NCBI RefSeq assembly: GCF_000875775.1
Contig: NZ_CP010868.1
Span: 1 to 64,000 of the forward strand
DNA length: 64,000 nt
Origin: Nitrosopumilus piranensis
GTDB taxonomy: Archaea > Thermoproteota > Nitrososphaeria > Nitrososphaerales > Nitrosopumilaceae
Direction: 5' to 3'
This document shows positions 54,515-63,455 of the stretch, piece after piece (positions within the stretch are counted from its first letter, which is position 1; each line of letters starts with the position of its first letter). A program made the position numbers and the translations under genes. Below the pieces are notes generated by a model that saw only the letters and a program-made list of their open reading frames with translations, had not been told where the DNA came from and searched no databases.

Positions 54515-55420
54515 TTAATTTTGTTTCTTGTAATCTAATTTATGAGAATTTTCAACTAGAAAAGAAATTCCTTTTTTTATATCACAAAATTCATAATCAA
54601 TAATTTTTTCCAATTTTGATGAATCAAGACATGTTTTTTTTGGCCTAGGCGCTTCTTGTTTTTTTTGTTCAGAAGTTACAGGAAGGATAAGTTTCGAATC
54701 AAAACCAAATTGAGAAGAGATTTCTTTTGCAAATTCATATCGATTTAAACAAGTTTTTCCAGTTGCATGAAACAAACCAGAAACATCCTTAGAGATAATT
54801 TTTAGAATGGAAATTGCTAGATCATCAACTAATGTGGGAGTGTTAAATTGATCAACATGAGGATCGACTATTTTATTTTGAATTAAGTTACCTATTATCC
54901 AATTTGTAAATCTAGATTTTTTATGATTTCCATAAATTACTGATGTTCTCAAGATTACGTTATTTTTTTCACATAAGACAATTTTTTCAGCATTTAATTT
55001 TGTTAAGCCATAGTAATTAATGGGGTTTGGAAGATCTTTTTCAACATATTTTAGATCAGTTTTACCATCAAACACAGCATCAGTTGAAAAATAAATTAGT
55101 TTTGAATTTATTTTTGAACAAATGTCAGTGATAATTTTTGTTGTTTTTACGTGTAAATTGTTTGCGATTTCTGGATTTTTTTCACATAAATCAACACTAG
55201 GGTGTGCTACAGTGTTTATTACTACATCAGGTTCTAAATTTTTAATTAAATCAATTATATCTTGTTCATTATCTAATAAATTCAATTGTGATGTTTGAAC
55301 ATTTTGTTTTTCAAATGGATTTGTATTATATGTAACATGTAATTCGTAATCATCTGCATATTCTAATAGAGTACTTCCAACTAATCCACTCCCCCCAATT
55401 ATTAATAATTTTTTTGTCAT
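54515..55420 (-). CDS. RmlD-like dTDP/NDP-4-keto-sugar reductase
   Basis: A 301-residue extended SDR of the RmlD_sub_bind group: IIGGSGLVGSTLLEY for NAD(P), VVINTVAHPSVDLCE, YFSTDAVFDG and YYGLTKLNAE with the catalytic Tyr and Lys. It may reduce a 4-keto nucleotide sugar, possibly of the heptose pathway. It is the first gene of the minus-strand run 55420-51274 and its promoter faces away from glycosyltransferase copy b across 49 bases. Confidence 0.88.
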   Translation of the reverse strand: MTKKLLIIGGSGLVGSTLLEYADDYELHVTYNTNPFEKQNVQTSQLNLLDNEQDIIDLIKNLEPDVVINTVAHPSVDLCEKNPEIANNLHVKTTKIITDICSKINSKLIYFSTDAVFDGKTDLKYVEKDLPNPINYYGLTKLNAEKIVLCEKNNVILRTSVIYGNHKKSRFTNWIIGNLIQNKIVDPHVDQFNTPTLVDDLAISILKIISKDVSGLFHATGKTCLNRYEFAKEISSQFGFDSKLILPVTSEQKKQEAPRPKKTCLDSSKLEKIIDYEFCDIKKGISFLVENSHKLDYKKQN

Positions 55421-55439
55421 AAATTACAGTAAATGTGAT

Positions 55440-55449
55440 TTTTTATAAT
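55440..55449 (+). promoter_or_regulatory. TATA box of glycosyltransferase copy b
   Basis: TTTTTATAAT is centred about 25 bases before the ATG at 55470. It lies just inside the segment bounded by the 204-base inverted repeats, so inversion would move it in front of copy a. Confidence 0.5.
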
Positions 55450-55465
55450 CCTTAGTTTTTTAAGT

Positions 55466-55669
55466 AATCATGCTTTCAATAGGATTACCTGTCTATAACG
55501 GAGAGAAATCCATAGAAAAATCCATTAATTCATTGTTAAACCAAACATTTACAGATTTTGAGTTAATAATATCGGATAATGCTTCAAATGATAACACAGA
55601 AAAAATTTGTAGAGAGTATGCAAAAAAAGATTCGAGAATAAAGTATTACAGACAAGATAAAAATATTGG
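55466..55669. repeat. 204-base inverted repeat, right arm
   Basis: This is the partner of 51062-51265, in opposite orientation and identical throughout. It covers four bases before the ATG and the first 66 codons of glycosyltransferase copy b. A second 62-base identical block follows at 55756-55817, matching 50914-50975. Confidence 0.95.
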
Positions 55670-56333
55670 ATTTATAAAAAATTATGAATATGTGTTAAAA
55701 CAATCTGAAAAGAAATATTTTATGTTTACATCAGATCATGACATTAAAGAAAAAACTTTTATTGAAAAAAATATTCAAGTTTTAGAATCTGATCCTAATA
55801 CTGTTGGAAGTATTAGTGAAATTGATTTTTATGGAAATGAAAAAGAATTAAAAATTAGATATCGAGGAAAAGGGAATTATAAAATAAAGGAAAAATATCG
55901 TTTTGTTCATCCAGCAAAGGGTTCATTTCAAGATAAATTTGTTTTTTATTTAAATTTCATGGAATCATCAATGTTATACGGAATATTCAGAAGAAAAGAA
56001 TTACAAAATTGCATAGGGTTTCACCATCAGCCATGGGACTTAATGGTAATTTTAAGGATTTTAGAATATGGGGATTTACATGTAATTGATGAAATTTTAC
56101 TTCACAGATTTGTAGGTGGTCTATCATCTAAAGATATATACAAAAATTTGCGAGGAGAAAAATTCAGTAGAATAGAATTATTATTTATGTTCGCCCCATT
56201 TTTTAGATATGTGATAAATCAATTTGGTTTTGGGTTTTTCATCAAAAATTTCAAAATAATGATAAAATTATGTATTAGAGGACATGGAAGAATAATTCTA
56301 GATAATTTTAGAAAGATGAGAGATTTATTTTAA
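55470..56333 (+). CDS. Family 2 glycosyltransferase (copy b)
   Basis: This 287-residue GT-A enzyme has the same first 66 residues as copy a (GLPVYNGEKSIEK..., SDNASNDNT). It then differs: the metal site reads TSDHDIKE instead of AADDDLWE, and the C-terminal acceptor-side part is distinct. The two enzymes probably add different sugars or use different acceptors. It has its own TATA box and converges with the next epimerase gene (9 bases of overlap). Confidence 0.9.
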   Translation: MLSIGLPVYNGEKSIEKSINSLLNQTFTDFELIISDNASNDNTEKICREYAKKDSRIKYYRQDKNIGFIKNYEYVLKQSEKKYFMFTSDHDIKEKTFIEKNIQVLESDPNTVGSISEIDFYGNEKELKIRYRGKGNYKIKEKYRFVHPAKGSFQDKFVFYLNFMESSMLYGIFRRKELQNCIGFHHQPWDLMVILRILEYGDLHVIDEILLHRFVGGLSSKDIYKNLRGEKFSRIELLFMFAPFFRYVINQFGFGFFIKNFKIMIKLCIRGHGRIILDNFRKMRDLF

Positions 56334-57224
56334 AGACATGTCCTGAAGTGTCATTCGTATTCCATCTTTTAGGGACAATGAGGGTTTCCAATGTGTAATT
56401 TTGTATAATAATGATAAATCAACATGTGCATCACGTAAAGAATCATGAAAACCAAAATTGCTTTTAAAAATAAGATTTTCTTTTTTTTGGTTTAGTTGAG
56501 ACCAAAATTCCAAAATAAAATGTTGTAATGAAATCATTTTCCCACTACCTAAATTCACAGTAAAAGAATGATTTTGTTCAAGTAATAATTTTATTCCAAA
56601 AATAACTTCAGATATATGAATACAATCACGAAAAATATTTCCAGGATCAACTATAGCTTTTTGATTAGTAGAAGCTGCATTATACAAATAATTAATCAAA
56701 GAAGTAGGTCTTTGTCCAGAACCATAGCTATTGCATAATCTAATATGAATAAAGGATTGATTGGAATGTTTCTGTTTGTTTAACCCATAATTTGCTACAA
56801 AATATTTACCTTTACCATAATTTGTTAGAGTTCCTTTTGGGATTGAATGTTCAGAAAGTAATCTATTTTTTTCGCCATATTCTTCAACAGAGCCAATAAA
56901 AATAAATTTTTGTAAACCATGTTCAAAAAAACTATCTATAAGATTTTTAGAAATCAAAACATTTTCTTTTAGATGAACAGATGATGAAGGATTTTCCATA
57001 TCTCCCCAACCCAAATGAATAAAAATATCAGGTATACCAAATTTAGATATTAAAGAATCTATTTCGGAACGATCTTGAAAATTTAATTTAAAATGATTAT
57101 GAGTGGTTGGAAGTAATGTATTGTTATGATGAGATAAGCACGTAATATCATAAAAATTTTTTAAATAATTGTACAAGTGTTTTCCTATAAATCCAGAGCT
57201 GCCACTAATCCATAAACGAGCCAT
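56325..57224 (-). CDS. NAD-dependent nucleotide-sugar epimerase/reductase (extended SDR)
   Basis: The start ATG at 57224 (MARLWISGSSGFIGKHLY) is preferred over a GTG at 57236. Motifs are SGSSGFIG for NAD, IGSVEEYG, YGKGK for catalytic Tyr and Lys, and DCIHISEVIFGI late in the chain. It resembles reductases and epimerases acting on CDP- or GDP-deoxyhexoses. It lies 12 bases or so downstream of the SDR gene, and both run away from the E1 block. Confidence 0.87.
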   Translation of the reverse strand: MARLWISGSSGFIGKHLYNYLKNFYDITCLSHHNNTLLPTTHNHFKLNFQDRSEIDSLISKFGIPDIFIHLGWGDMENPSSSVHLKENVLISKNLIDSFFEHGLQKFIFIGSVEEYGEKNRLLSEHSIPKGTLTNYGKGKYFVANYGLNKQKHSNQSFIHIRLCNSYGSGQRPTSLINYLYNAASTNQKAIVDPGNIFRDCIHISEVIFGIKLLLEQNHSFTVNLGSGKMISLQHFILEFWSQLNQKKENLIFKSNFGFHDSLRDAHVDLSLLYKITHWKPSLSLKDGIRMTLQDMSLK

Positions 57225-57248
57225 AGAATAAATCACTCATAAAAATAT

Positions 57249-57971
57249 CTAAAAATCAATTCGCCCTACACGAACTTCTTCAACAAATAGTTGTTTTTCA
57301 TATACAATAAGATCTAGAATAAATTTAGATAATTCTGTTGGAGTGACAAATGAATCATAGTTTAGTTGTTTGTTATTTTTAATCACAATTTTACCCATAT
57401 CAGTTTGAAGAGGCCCAGGAGCAACAAAAAAAACACGTACATTATACTTTGAAAATTCTTGTACTAAAGATTTTGAGAATCCCAATAATGCAAATTTTGT
57501 AGAACAGTAAATAGATTGATTTTCAATTCCCCTATACGCTGCTGCAGAACCAATATTGACAATACGTCCCCATCGATTTTTTTTCATATCATGACCAAAT
57601 TTGTTACAAAGAACATAAGGAGCTTTGACATTAACAGAAAAACTTTTTTCAAAATCATCTAAGGAGGAAGAAAGCATAGATTTTGGATAAAAAATTGCGG
57701 CATTGTTAATGATTATATCAACTGTGCCAAAGTCGTGTCTGATTTTTTTGATGAGTTTTTGTATATCAGAGTTTTTTGTGAAATCAGCAACAAATGATGA
57801 AGTGCGCACATTAGAGAAATTTTGAATTTTTTTTTCTAATTTTATAAGAGACGATTTTCGAGTTGATGTCAAAAATAGATTGAACCCCATTTTTGCCAAT
57901 AACAGAGATAATTCTGTACCTAAACCACCTGTGGCACCAGTTATAAGACAATTTTTTCCTTTAAAGTTCAT
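57249..57971 (-). CDS. Short-chain dehydrogenase/reductase
   Basis: A classical SDR of 240 residues: ITGATGGLGTELSLL for NAD(P), INNAAIFYP, NIGSAAAYRG with the catalytic Ser and IYCSTK with Tyr and Lys. The open frame reaches 58028, but the ATG at 57971 (MNFKGKNCLITGATGG) is the natural start. The C-terminus VEEVRVGRIDF is a common end in sugar-cluster SDRs. The substrate is not evident. Confidence 0.88.
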   Translation of the reverse strand: MNFKGKNCLITGATGGLGTELSLLLAKMGFNLFLTSTRKSSLIKLEKKIQNFSNVRTSSFVADFTKNSDIQKLIKKIRHDFGTVDIIINNAAIFYPKSMLSSSLDDFEKSFSVNVKAPYVLCNKFGHDMKKNRWGRIVNIGSAAAYRGIENQSIYCSTKFALLGFSKSLVQEFSKYNVRVFFVAPGPLQTDMGKIVIKNNKQLNYDSFVTPTELSKFILDLIVYEKQLFVEEVRVGRIDF

Positions 57972-58070
57972 ATTTTTTTTCTGTGTCACAATATAAAAAA
58001 ATGAATTAATTATATAAAATTCTAGCACATTATATCTCAGTATAAATAATCAATTTATACGCACAATAAC

Positions 58071-58949
58071 ATGATTATTGTTACTGGTTCAGAAAGTTTT
58101 GTAGGTAGAAATTTAATTAAAAAATTATTAGAAAATAATAAAAAAATAATGGGTGTTGATTTAGTTGAAGATAAATCTCAACATTATGAATATGTAAAAA
58201 AAGACATACGGGACAAAACGTTACTTGATTCAATCCCAGATAATGCAGAAGCATTAATTCACTTAGCAGCATTATCAAGTGATCCAATGTGCAAAGGGAA
58301 AAGTTATGATTGTTTTGATGTTAATGTAATGGGTACACTTAATTTAATTGATATAGGAAAAAAGAAAAATATCAAACAATTCATTTTTGCTTCAACAGAA
58401 TGGGTTTATGAAGGATTCCAAGGTAATGAAGAAAAAGATGAAAATTCAAAAATCGATATTTCAGAACATACATCAGAATATGCGTTGTCAAAACTAGTTT
58501 CAGAAATTAATCTTAAACAAGAAAATCAAAATGGCCTATCTAATATTACTATTTTGAGATTTGGAATAATTTATGGTCCTAGAAAAAATAATTGGTCAGC
58601 ATTTGAATCTATAGCCAGTGCGGTAAAGAATTCAGATAATGTTTCTGTAGGTTCATTAAAAACTGGAAGGAGATTTATTCATGTGAATGATATTTGTGAT
58701 GGCATAATTAGTTCTTTGAATCTTACAGGTATCAATACAATAAATTTATCCGGAAATAAAATTATAACTTTAGAAGATATAATAGATACATCTCAAAAAA
58801 TTTTTAAGAAAAAAGTGAAAATTAGTGAAAAAAATTCTGAGAATGTAAGCATACGTAACCCTTCAAATGAAAAAGCAAAAAAGTTGTTAAAATGGGAACC
58901 AAAAATAGGACTAGAAGAAGGAATTAAAAACATAAAGGAATTTCTCTAA
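58071..58949 (+). CDS. NAD-dependent nucleotide-sugar epimerase/dehydratase
   Basis: A 292-residue extended SDR: VTGSESFVGRNLI replaces the usual GGxGxxG with a less glycine-rich loop, LAALSSDPMCKG follows, ASTEWVYEG holds the catalytic Ser or Thr region and YALSK the Tyr and Lys. RRFIHVNDICDGI is typical. It is first in a plus-strand run with the E1 pair and an FkbM methyltransferase (gaps of 6, -4 and -4 bases), so these four genes very likely form an operon. Confidence 0.88.
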   Translation: MIIVTGSESFVGRNLIKKLLENNKKIMGVDLVEDKSQHYEYVKKDIRDKTLLDSIPDNAEALIHLAALSSDPMCKGKSYDCFDVNVMGTLNLIDIGKKKNIKQFIFASTEWVYEGFQGNEEKDENSKIDISEHTSEYALSKLVSEINLKQENQNGLSNITILRFGIIYGPRKNNWSAFESIASAVKNSDNVSVGSLKTGRRFIHVNDICDGIISSLNLTGINTINLSGNKIITLEDIIDTSQKIFKKKVKISEKNSENVSIRNPSNEKAKKLLKWEPKIGLEEGIKNIKEFL

Positions 58950-58955
58950 AAAGAT

Positions 58956-59882
58956 ATGGAACAAAATGAAAGAAAGAAAATAGCAAAAAATGTGTTATAT
59001 ATTAGAATTTCACAAATGTTAATCAATGAAGATTATAAAGAAAAAAAATTTAAAATTCCGATTCATTTAGCCTTAGGACATGAATCTATTAGCATAGCAG
59101 TTTCAAAAATTATGAAAGAATCAGACAAACTGATTTTAACTCACAGAAACGTAGCTTACAATCTTGCAAGATCCGGAAAATTAAAGCCAATTTTAGATGA
59201 ATACTATTTAAAATCAAGTGGACTAATGCAAGGGAAAACTGGATCTATGAATTTAACAAATCCTAAAGAGGGAATAATTTATTCTTCAAGTATCTTGGGA
59301 AATAATTTTGCAGTAGCAACTGGAATTTCATTTGCTGAAAAAATGAAAGATGGAGGAATAACAATAGTGTTGGGAGGAGATGGATCATTAGAAGAAGGTA
59401 CATTTCATGAAAGTTTGCTTATGTTCAAAAGTTTGGATTTGAGTACATTAATGATAATTGAAAATAATGAATGGTCTATGTCTACACGAATACATGAACG
59501 TAGACATCCAATAAATTTAGAAAAATTTGCTGAGGCATATGACATAAAATTTGTACGAATTTCAGGTAATGATCCTTTTGACTATATTGAAAAATTAGAA
59601 AAACTAAGAGATATTTCATTGAAAACAAAATCACCTATATTAATTGAGGTTATGGTTAATACGTTAGGGGATTGGATTTTAAAAACTCCAGAAATTCCAG
59701 ATGGAAAATTTGTAAACTATCATGCAGGACCAACTCCAAGTATTGATCTGAAAAAATGTCAAATAAAAATTAAAAATAATGTAGATGATCCAATATTTGT
59801 ATTAGAAAAATATTTTGATGAAAATGAAATATCAAAAATTGCTGAAGAAACACTCAGAGAATTGAAGGAAGAGATTAAATGA
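58956..59882 (+). CDS. Thiamine diphosphate-dependent E1 alpha-like subunit
   Basis: This 308-residue protein is like the alpha subunit of pyruvate or acetoin dehydrogenase E1. LALGHESISIA, THRNVAYNLARSG and GGDGSLEEGTFHE...IENNEWS (GDG-x-N thiamine motif) are all present. The chain is shorter than standard E1 alpha. No E2 or E3 gene is nearby, and the partner beta-like gene overlaps by 4 bases. Inside a sugar operon it may form an activated aldehyde for branched-sugar synthesis. Confidence 0.88.
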   Translation: MEQNERKKIAKNVLYIRISQMLINEDYKEKKFKIPIHLALGHESISIAVSKIMKESDKLILTHRNVAYNLARSGKLKPILDEYYLKSSGLMQGKTGSMNLTNPKEGIIYSSSILGNNFAVATGISFAEKMKDGGITIVLGGDGSLEEGTFHESLLMFKSLDLSTLMIIENNEWSMSTRIHERRHPINLEKFAEAYDIKFVRISGNDPFDYIEKLEKLRDISLKTKSPILIEVMVNTLGDWILKTPEIPDGKFVNYHAGPTPSIDLKKCQIKIKNNVDDPIFVLEKYFDENEISKIAEETLRELKEEIK

Positions 59883-60820
59883 AATATATTGAAACTGTAA
59901 ATGATCAAATAAAAAATATTGTTTCCAAGGAAGATAATTTAGTATTATTTGGACAGAATATTAGTGCAGGTTCTTGCATAGGGGGATTAACAAGAGGAAT
60001 GAATGTCAAGACAACAAGTAAAGTGATTAATTCTACAAATTCAGAAAATACATTATGTGGTTTTGGATTCGGATTGATGCTAAATGAGGTTTCATCAGTT
60101 TTTTTTATGAAACAATTAGATTTTTTACTTCTAGGCATAGATCAATTAGTAAATACATTCAACAACATAAGAAACACAAATTCCGATCTTAAATCATCAT
60201 TCACCATTATGCCTGTAATAGTCGATAATGGATTTCAAGGGCCTCAATCTAGTTTAAACAATTTTGCAGATTTTTGCTCCATAGCTAGAATTCCAGGATA
60301 TGCTATTTCTACAAAATATGAAACAGAAAAAATTATTGGAACTAAATTGGTTTCCAAAGGATTCAGAATTCTAGGAATAAGTCAAAGATTAGTAAATACT
60401 GAAATTATAGACATAAATCCAATAAAAGAAAATTCAGATTTTTCAGTAGTTAAATATACAGATGGATGTGATGTTACAATTGTTTGTTTCAATTTTTCAT
60501 TTGAAAAAGGAATAGTAATTCAAAAAGAATTAGAAAAAAATGGAATATCATCAAGTATATTTAATGTTACATCAATGACTCCATGTAATTGGAAACACAT
60601 AATAGATAATGTGAAAATTACAAATAAAATAATAGTAATTGATGATAGTAAAAGTGAAAATTTACTTTGTTATAATTTAATTTCAGAGATACATGATAAA
60701 TGTCATTTAAAAAAGAAGATTATCTTAACAAAAGAAATTTTATCAAATTGGTTATGTCCCATTCCAGATGAAATGAAAGTAGATGTAAAAGAGATCGTAA
60801 ACATATTAAAAGAAAAATGA
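59879..60820 (+). CDS. Thiamine diphosphate-dependent E1 beta-like subunit
   Basis: This 313-residue transketolase-like beta subunit pairs with the alpha-like protein. NSENTLCGFGFGLML carries the conserved glutamate that activates thiamine, and FFMKQLDFLLLGIDQLVN, VIDDSKSENL follow the fold in order. Compared with pyruvate dehydrogenase beta (about 325) it is nearly full length but divergent. It is followed, with 4 bases of overlap, by the FkbM gene. Confidence 0.85.
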   Translation: MKYIETVNDQIKNIVSKEDNLVLFGQNISAGSCIGGLTRGMNVKTTSKVINSTNSENTLCGFGFGLMLNEVSSVFFMKQLDFLLLGIDQLVNTFNNIRNTNSDLKSSFTIMPVIVDNGFQGPQSSLNNFADFCSIARIPGYAISTKYETEKIIGTKLVSKGFRILGISQRLVNTEIIDINPIKENSDFSVVKYTDGCDVTIVCFNFSFEKGIVIQKELEKNGISSSIFNVTSMTPCNWKHIIDNVKITNKIIVIDDSKSENLLCYNLISEIHDKCHLKKKIILTKEILSNWLCPIPDEMKVDVKEIVNILKEK

Positions 60821-61686
60821 TAACTGAGATAGAAAAAAAAATTCTTGAAAAACAAAATAATCTTAATAGTAGATCATTAATAAAAATGGGATTTAATAAT
60901 CCAAAAATAGCAACAAAATTACTTTTTGAGAGATTAAGATATAGATATTCAAAATTTCCAAAAAAAGTAGAAATTAGTCTTTTTTCAAATGATAAAATGA
61001 TAGTAGTGTTACCAGAAAGAGTTTCAGAATTTTTGTATTATTTTAAATTTTTTGAATATGGATTAACACGTATTTTATTAGAATATTTAAAACCTGGAAT
61101 GATTTTTTGTGATGTAGGAGCTCATTTTGGTTATTTTTCAATTTTAGCCTCAAATATTGTAGGAAAATCTGGTCAAGTACATTCTTTCGAACCAACAAAA
61201 AGTAGTTTTGATATTCTTAGAACTAATCTAAAACAAGAAAATAATTTTGTTAATAACATAGCATGTTGGTCAAAAAATTCAGAATTAGAATTTAATGATT
61301 TTGGAATAGTTCATTCAGCATTCAATAGCTTTACAAAGCCAAAACTAAAAAATAATGACATAAAAGAAAATAAAAATAAAATAAAATCTGTCAGATTAGA
61401 TAGTTATTTTGAAAATCAAGTACCAGATTTTGTTAAAATTGATGCAGAATCTGCAGAATTAGAAATTTTAAAAGGAATGGAAAAAATTTTTGTAAAAAAA
61501 CTACCATTAATCACAATTGAGGTTGGGGATTCATTTTCAGAAATTCCAGAAAGTAAAAAAACTATTGAGTTTCTATTGGAAAAAAATTATAATTGTTTTG
61601 AATTTAAAAATGGAAGGTTTTCCAAACATAAAATTAAAGAGACGTATGGTTATGATAATTTGTTATTCACACCACAAATGAAATAA
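60817..61686 (+). CDS. FkbM-family methyltransferase
   Basis: A 289-residue SAM-dependent methyltransferase with DVGAHFGYFSILAS, HSFEPTKSSFDIL and DFVKIDAESAELEILKGM, the hallmark FkbM order. It probably O-methylates a sugar of the glycan. It is last in the plus-strand operon and its stop touches the end of the next, opposing gene. It is not part of the 208-base repeat pair. Confidence 0.9.
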   Translation: MITEIEKKILEKQNNLNSRSLIKMGFNNPKIATKLLFERLRYRYSKFPKKVEISLFSNDKMIVVLPERVSEFLYYFKFFEYGLTRILLEYLKPGMIFCDVGAHFGYFSILASNIVGKSGQVHSFEPTKSSFDILRTNLKQENNFVNNIACWSKNSELEFNDFGIVHSAFNSFTKPKLKNNDIKENKNKIKSVRLDSYFENQVPDFVKIDAESAELEILKGMEKIFVKKLPLITIEVGDSFSEIPESKKTIEFLLEKNYNCFEFKNGRFSKHKIKETYGYDNLLFTPQMK

Positions 61687-62214
61687 TTATTTAACAAATT
61701 GTAATTGTTTATCTTTTTCAGAAATTATAGTTGGAGTAAGAGGCCAACAAATATTTAATTTTGGATCATTCCATCTAATCCCATTACTTGATTGGGGAAC
61801 ATATTCATGAGACATTTGATAAAATAATTCAGTATTATCCTCTAATGTTTGAAATCCTAAAGCAAAACCTTCCGGGACATATAACATTTTGAGATTTTCT
61901 GATGACAAAGTAATTCCAAACCATTGTAAATAAGTTTTTGAATCAACACGTAAATCGACTGCAACTTCATATACACTGCCTTTCACACATCTAACTAGTT
62001 TTGATTCCTCATGAGGTGCTTTCTGAAAATGCATGCCTCGGATAGTGCCTTTTTTAGCATTAAATGAAATATTGCATTGGACAAGATTTGAATTAAGTTT
62101 GTTTTGTTCAAATATTTTTTTATCCCAAGATCTAGCAAAAAATCCTCGTTCGTCAGTCAGTTTTTTAATTTCTATAACAAATACATCTTTAAGCGGGGTT
62201 TCAGTAAAAATCAT
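61687..62214 (-). CDS. rfbC: RmlC-like NDP-4-keto-sugar 3,5-epimerase
   Basis: A 175-residue cupin of the dTDP-4-dehydrorhamnose 3,5-epimerase family. RGFFARSWDK opens the substrate region, TIRGMHFQ contains the catalytic His, VAVDLRVDS the paired Asp, and ALGFQTLEDNTELFYQMSHEY the later Tyr region. The length is normal. It overlaps the C-methyltransferase gene by 4 bases and is third in the RfbF / methyltransferase / epimerase run, which indicates synthesis of a CDP-linked, C-methylated deoxysugar. Confidence 0.92.
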   Translation of the reverse strand: MIFTETPLKDVFVIEIKKLTDERGFFARSWDKKIFEQNKLNSNLVQCNISFNAKKGTIRGMHFQKAPHEESKLVRCVKGSVYEVAVDLRVDSKTYLQWFGITLSSENLKMLYVPEGFALGFQTLEDNTELFYQMSHEYVPQSSNGIRWNDPKLNICWPLTPTIISEKDKQLQFVK

Positions 62215-63455
62215 GAGATTATTTCAACCTCAGGAATCAGTACAATAAATTTTCCACCCCAATTTCGAATAAATTGCAATTGTTCAATAATTTCATCTTT
62301 TAAATTCCATGCTAAAATAACTACATAATCAGGGTTTGTTTCTGAAATTTTTTCAGGTGAAAAAATTGGAATTCCCGTTCCAGGTAAAAACAACCCTTGT
62401 TTATATGGATCTAAATCAACAGTATAATCTAGAAAATCAGTTCCAATTCCACAATAATTCAACAAAGTATTTGCTTTTGCAGGAGCGCCATAACCAACAA
62501 TAGTTTTAGATTCATTTTTAATTTGTTTAAAAAATGTCCAAATATTCTGTTTAATATTAATAATATGGTCCTGATAATTCTCATATGTAATTAATTTTGG
62601 AATACCAAATTTTTCTTCTAACTTTAATTGCTTTGAAACAGATGTCTTTAAAGAAATTGTTTGGTTATTTTTATGCTTGATAAATAGTCGTAAAGATCCC
62701 CCATGAATAGTAAATTCTTCAACATCAAAAATGTCCAAATCACAATGTGAGAAAATTTTTTGTAATGTGAATAATGAAAAATATGAGAAATGTTCATGAT
62801 AAATCATGTCAAATTCTGTTTTTTCAATCATTTGTGACAAATAAGCAGAAAATTGAATTATCAAAACACCATTATCGTTTAATAATTTTTTTAATCCTTT
62901 AACAAAATCTAACAAATTAGGAACATGAGGTAATACATTAAATGCAATCAAAATATCAGCTTTCTGTTTTACAGAAATTACTTCAGAAGCAGTTTGTTCA
63001 CCAAAGAATTTTGAGATAGTGGGAATACCTTTTTCTTCTGCAATTTTTGCAATATTTTTTGCAGGTTCTATTCCTAAAACAGGTATACCATTATTTTTGA
63101 AAAATTGCAACATATACCCATCATTACTTGCAATCTCTATAACATGATTTTTTTCATCTAGTTTAAATCTTTTAATTGTATTCATGACAAATTCTTGAAT
63201 GTGATGGATCCATGTTTTTGAAAATGATGAGTGATATGCATATTCTTCAAAAATGTTTTGAGGTTTTTCAAATTCATCAGTTTGAACCAAAAAACAGTTT
63301 TCGCACACATATGCTTTAAGAGGATAAAATGTTTCAGGTTTTTCTAAATTATCTGAGTTAAGATAAGAATTTGCAAGAGGGGTTTTCCCTAGATCAGCAA
63401 AAATATGTTTTAATGAAGAATTACAAAAACGACAATTCAATTCCACAATCTCCAT
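62211..63455 (-). CDS. SAM-dependent sugar C-methyltransferase (NovU/EvaC/TylC3-like)
   Basis: This 414-residue enzyme family methylates C3 of NDP-4-keto-deoxysugars. The N-terminal zinc domain has CRFC and CENC; EIASNDGYMLQFF binds SAM, YHEHFSYFSLFTL is the family hallmark, and GYGAPAKANTLLNYCGI starts the C-terminal Rossmann-like domain. The ATG at 63455 (MEIVELNCRFC) is chosen; an ATG at 63476 adds seven residues and increases overlap with the upstream gene to 40 bases. Confidence 0.92.
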   Translation of the reverse strand: MEIVELNCRFCNSSLKHIFADLGKTPLANSYLNSDNLEKPETFYPLKAYVCENCFLVQTDEFEKPQNIFEEYAYHSSFSKTWIHHIQEFVMNTIKRFKLDEKNHVIEIASNDGYMLQFFKNNGIPVLGIEPAKNIAKIAEEKGIPTISKFFGEQTASEVISVKQKADILIAFNVLPHVPNLLDFVKGLKKLLNDNGVLIIQFSAYLSQMIEKTEFDMIYHEHFSYFSLFTLQKIFSHCDLDIFDVEEFTIHGGSLRLFIKHKNNQTISLKTSVSKQLKLEEKFGIPKLITYENYQDHIINIKQNIWTFFKQIKNESKTIVGYGAPAKANTLLNYCGIGTDFLDYTVDLDPYKQGLFLPGTGIPIFSPEKISETNPDYVVILAWNLKDEIIEQLQFIRNWGGKFIVLIPEVEIIS

